From: Deltaproteobacteria bacterium
Lineage (GTDB): Bacteria > Desulfobacterota > Binatia > UBA9968
Reading direction: 5' to 3'
NCBI GenBank assembly: GCA_021323355.1
Contig: JAJONK010000240.1
Location: forward strand, 1 to 7,083
DNA: 7,083 nt
Shown in pieces: positions 6,125 through 7,083 of this stretch. How positions within the stretch are numbered: position 1 is the first letter of the stretch; every line of letters begins with the position of its first letter. The notes under the pieces are model-generated. The model saw nothing but the letters and a program-made list of their open reading frames with translations. It was not told where the DNA came from and made no database searches. A program made the position numbers and the translations under genes.

Positions 6125-6580
6125 TTACCTAGATAGTGAGGATTTCAAGTACGGAATCAAACCGCCTTTGTCCAGGATAGCGAGCGCATGATCCGAGAAA
6201 GGCGGAAACCTGCGTGCAGTTCCGTTGCTGACATTGCGAATGCTGCCGGATTCCAGGTCGACTTCGATGTCCTCTCCTTGTTCGACAAGGGTCGCTATCC
6301 CTGGACATTCGATCGCCGGCAGCCCGAGGTTGATCAGAGTGCGGAGATAAATGTTCGAGATGGATTCGGCGAGCACCGCGGCGATGCCGGCATCGCGCAG
6401 CGACCGGGGCGCATCCTCTGCGCTCGAGCCCATGCCGAAATTGATTCCGGCAACTATCAGATCGCCGGGCTTTACCTTTAGATGAAACTCGGGATCAAGG
6501 CCGGCCATTACGCCTTTGATGTTGCCGGAGTCGATACAGTCGCCGAATTTCCATACTCTGCCGGTAAAAACTCGCTTCAT
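6125..6580 (-). CDS. LeuD-like small subunit of an aconitase-family hydratase (3-isopropylmalate dehydratase/DmdB type)
   Basis: This 151-residue swivel-domain subunit pairs with the LeuC-like protein. GRVWKFGDCID (7-17) is the usual first strand, VKPGDLIVAGINFGMGSS (36-53) leads into the catalytic turn, and NIYLRTLINLGLPAIE (76-91) is the conserved tail. In aconitase the GSSRE motif gives the catalytic Ser and a substrate-binding Arg. Here it is GSSAED, so the serines stay but the Arg is Ala54, and the preceding Cys of NFGCGSS is Met50. The DTD and YLRT-like specificity loop of LeuD and homoaconitase is changed to DSGNIKGVMAG. A substrate other than 3-isopropylmalate is likely (inference). 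The start overlaps the LeuC-like stop by 4 nt (ATGA), typical of a coupled pair. No separate Shine-Dalgarno is needed. Confidence 0.88.
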   Translation of the reverse strand: MKRVFTGRVWKFGDCIDSGNIKGVMAGLDPEFHLKVKPGDLIVAGINFGMGSSAEDAPRSLRDAGIAAVLAESISNIYLRTLINLGLPAIECPGIATLVEQGEDIEVDLESGSIRNVSNGTARRFPPFSDHALAILDKGGLIPYLKSSLSR

Positions 6581-7083
6581 GATGGCAGAAACTCCCTGGG
6601 ATCGACGATCTCGCCTGCGATAGCGCTGGCGGCCACCGTCGCCGGGCTTCCCAAGAATATCTGAGCATCGCGATGACCCATGCGGCCGGGAAAGTTTCGG
6701 TTACCGGACGAGATGCAGACTTCACCGGTGGCCAGCGAAGGACGGGTGCAGATGCCGCATTCAGAAGCGGTGAGCAGCACTTTTGATTTTTCGAAAATTT
6801 GTAGAAGTCCCTCTTCGCGTGCTTGAAAATAAGCGGCATAGGAAGCGGGCGTGACGATCATGCGCACTCCGGGATGCACCGTCTTGCCTTTGAGAATCTT
6901 GGCTGCGACGCGCAGATCTTCGATTCGCGAGTTGGAGCAAGTTCCGATGAAGGCCTGATTGATCTTGGTTCCGACGAATTCGTGAACCGGCTGGCCGTTG
7001 GAGGGCACGCCGGGAGCGGCAACAAAAGGTTCCATATCGGTTAAATCGAAGCGAAGCCGCGATTCATATTCGGCATCGGCATC
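6577..7083 (-). CDS. LeuC-like large subunit of an aconitase-family hydratase, partial (C-terminal part)
   Basis: The frame is open to the right edge of the window. The 16 codons upstream of the Met at 7033-7035 still read as family sequence (DADAEYESRLRFDLTD), so the real start lies outside and that Met is internal. About 168 residues of a normal 420-470 are visible. The 4Fe-4S ligands are all present: the Cys of FIGTCSNSR (codon 6937-6939) and the two of SECGIC (codons 6757-6759 and 6748-6750). GEVCISSGNRNFPGRMGH and LGSPATVAASAIAG, ending VDPREFL, match the C-terminal active-site region, with the Arg residues retained. The GRMGH form is that of the archaeal-type/homoaconitase-like LeuC branch. 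It is the first visible gene of the minus-strand operon, coupled by ATGA overlap to the small subunit. The promoter is outside the window. Confidence 0.9.
   Translation of the reverse strand, partial: DADAEYESRLRFDLTDMEPFVAAPGVPSNGQPVHEFVGTKINQAFIGTCSNSRIEDLRVAAKILKGKTVHPGVRMIVTPASYAAYFQAREEGLLQIFEKSKVLLTASECGICTRPSLATGEVCISSGNRNFPGRMGHRDAQIFLGSPATVAASAIAGEIVDPREFLPS

Noticed and set aside
1..7083. CRISPR array, tRNA or rRNA gene, or phage defence system
   Set aside because: No spaced direct repeats, cloverleaf or conserved rRNA segments were seen, and no nuclease, helicase or toxin-antitoxin type protein is present.

Overview
The window looks like a stretch of chromosome from an uncultured environmental bacterium. 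Its moderate GC, two amidohydrolase-2 proteins, stress protein and aconitase-type isomerase genes are the mix often seen in soil or sediment Desulfobacterota-, Tectomicrobia- or Binatota-like genomes. That placement is an impression from gene content, with no marker gene behind it. There is no rRNA, tRNA or CRISPR array.

Left part (1-892, + strand): a decayed IS110-family transposase that enters from the left edge and carries two compensating frameshifts. It is followed by a class I SAM-dependent methyltransferase (1007-1678).

Middle (+ strand): an amidohydrolase-2 protein (1753-2850) and a universal stress protein (2877-3323) form a short operon closed by a 13-bp hairpin with a T run. After a 245-bp intergenic stretch with a candidate promoter, a second and quite different amidohydrolase related to the 4-oxalomesaconate hydratase (LigJ) branch (3569-4552) sits 24 bp ahead of a DUF2721 membrane protein (4577-5107). 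A perfect 72-bp in-frame tandem duplication in that gene copies one whole transmembrane segment.

Right part (- strand, convergent): a three-gene operon read from the right edge. It holds an aconitase-family large subunit (LeuC-like, partial, 6577-7083), a small subunit (LeuD-like, 6125-6580, overlapping by 4 nt) and an isocitrate lyase/PEP mutase family protein (5196-6092). The small subunit lacks the arginine of the usual GSSRE motif and has an unusual specificity loop. The pairing of a LeuCD-type hydratase with an ICL/PEPM-type lyase resembles the dimethylmaleate hydratase (DmdAB) and 2,3-dimethylmalate lyase (Dml) pair of nicotinate fermentation. This operon may therefore hydrate and cleave a substituted maleate or malate and not make leucine.

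The most interesting points are this hydratase-lyase operon, the transmembrane duplication, and a 10-bp hairpin covering the candidate start codons of the DUF2721 gene.
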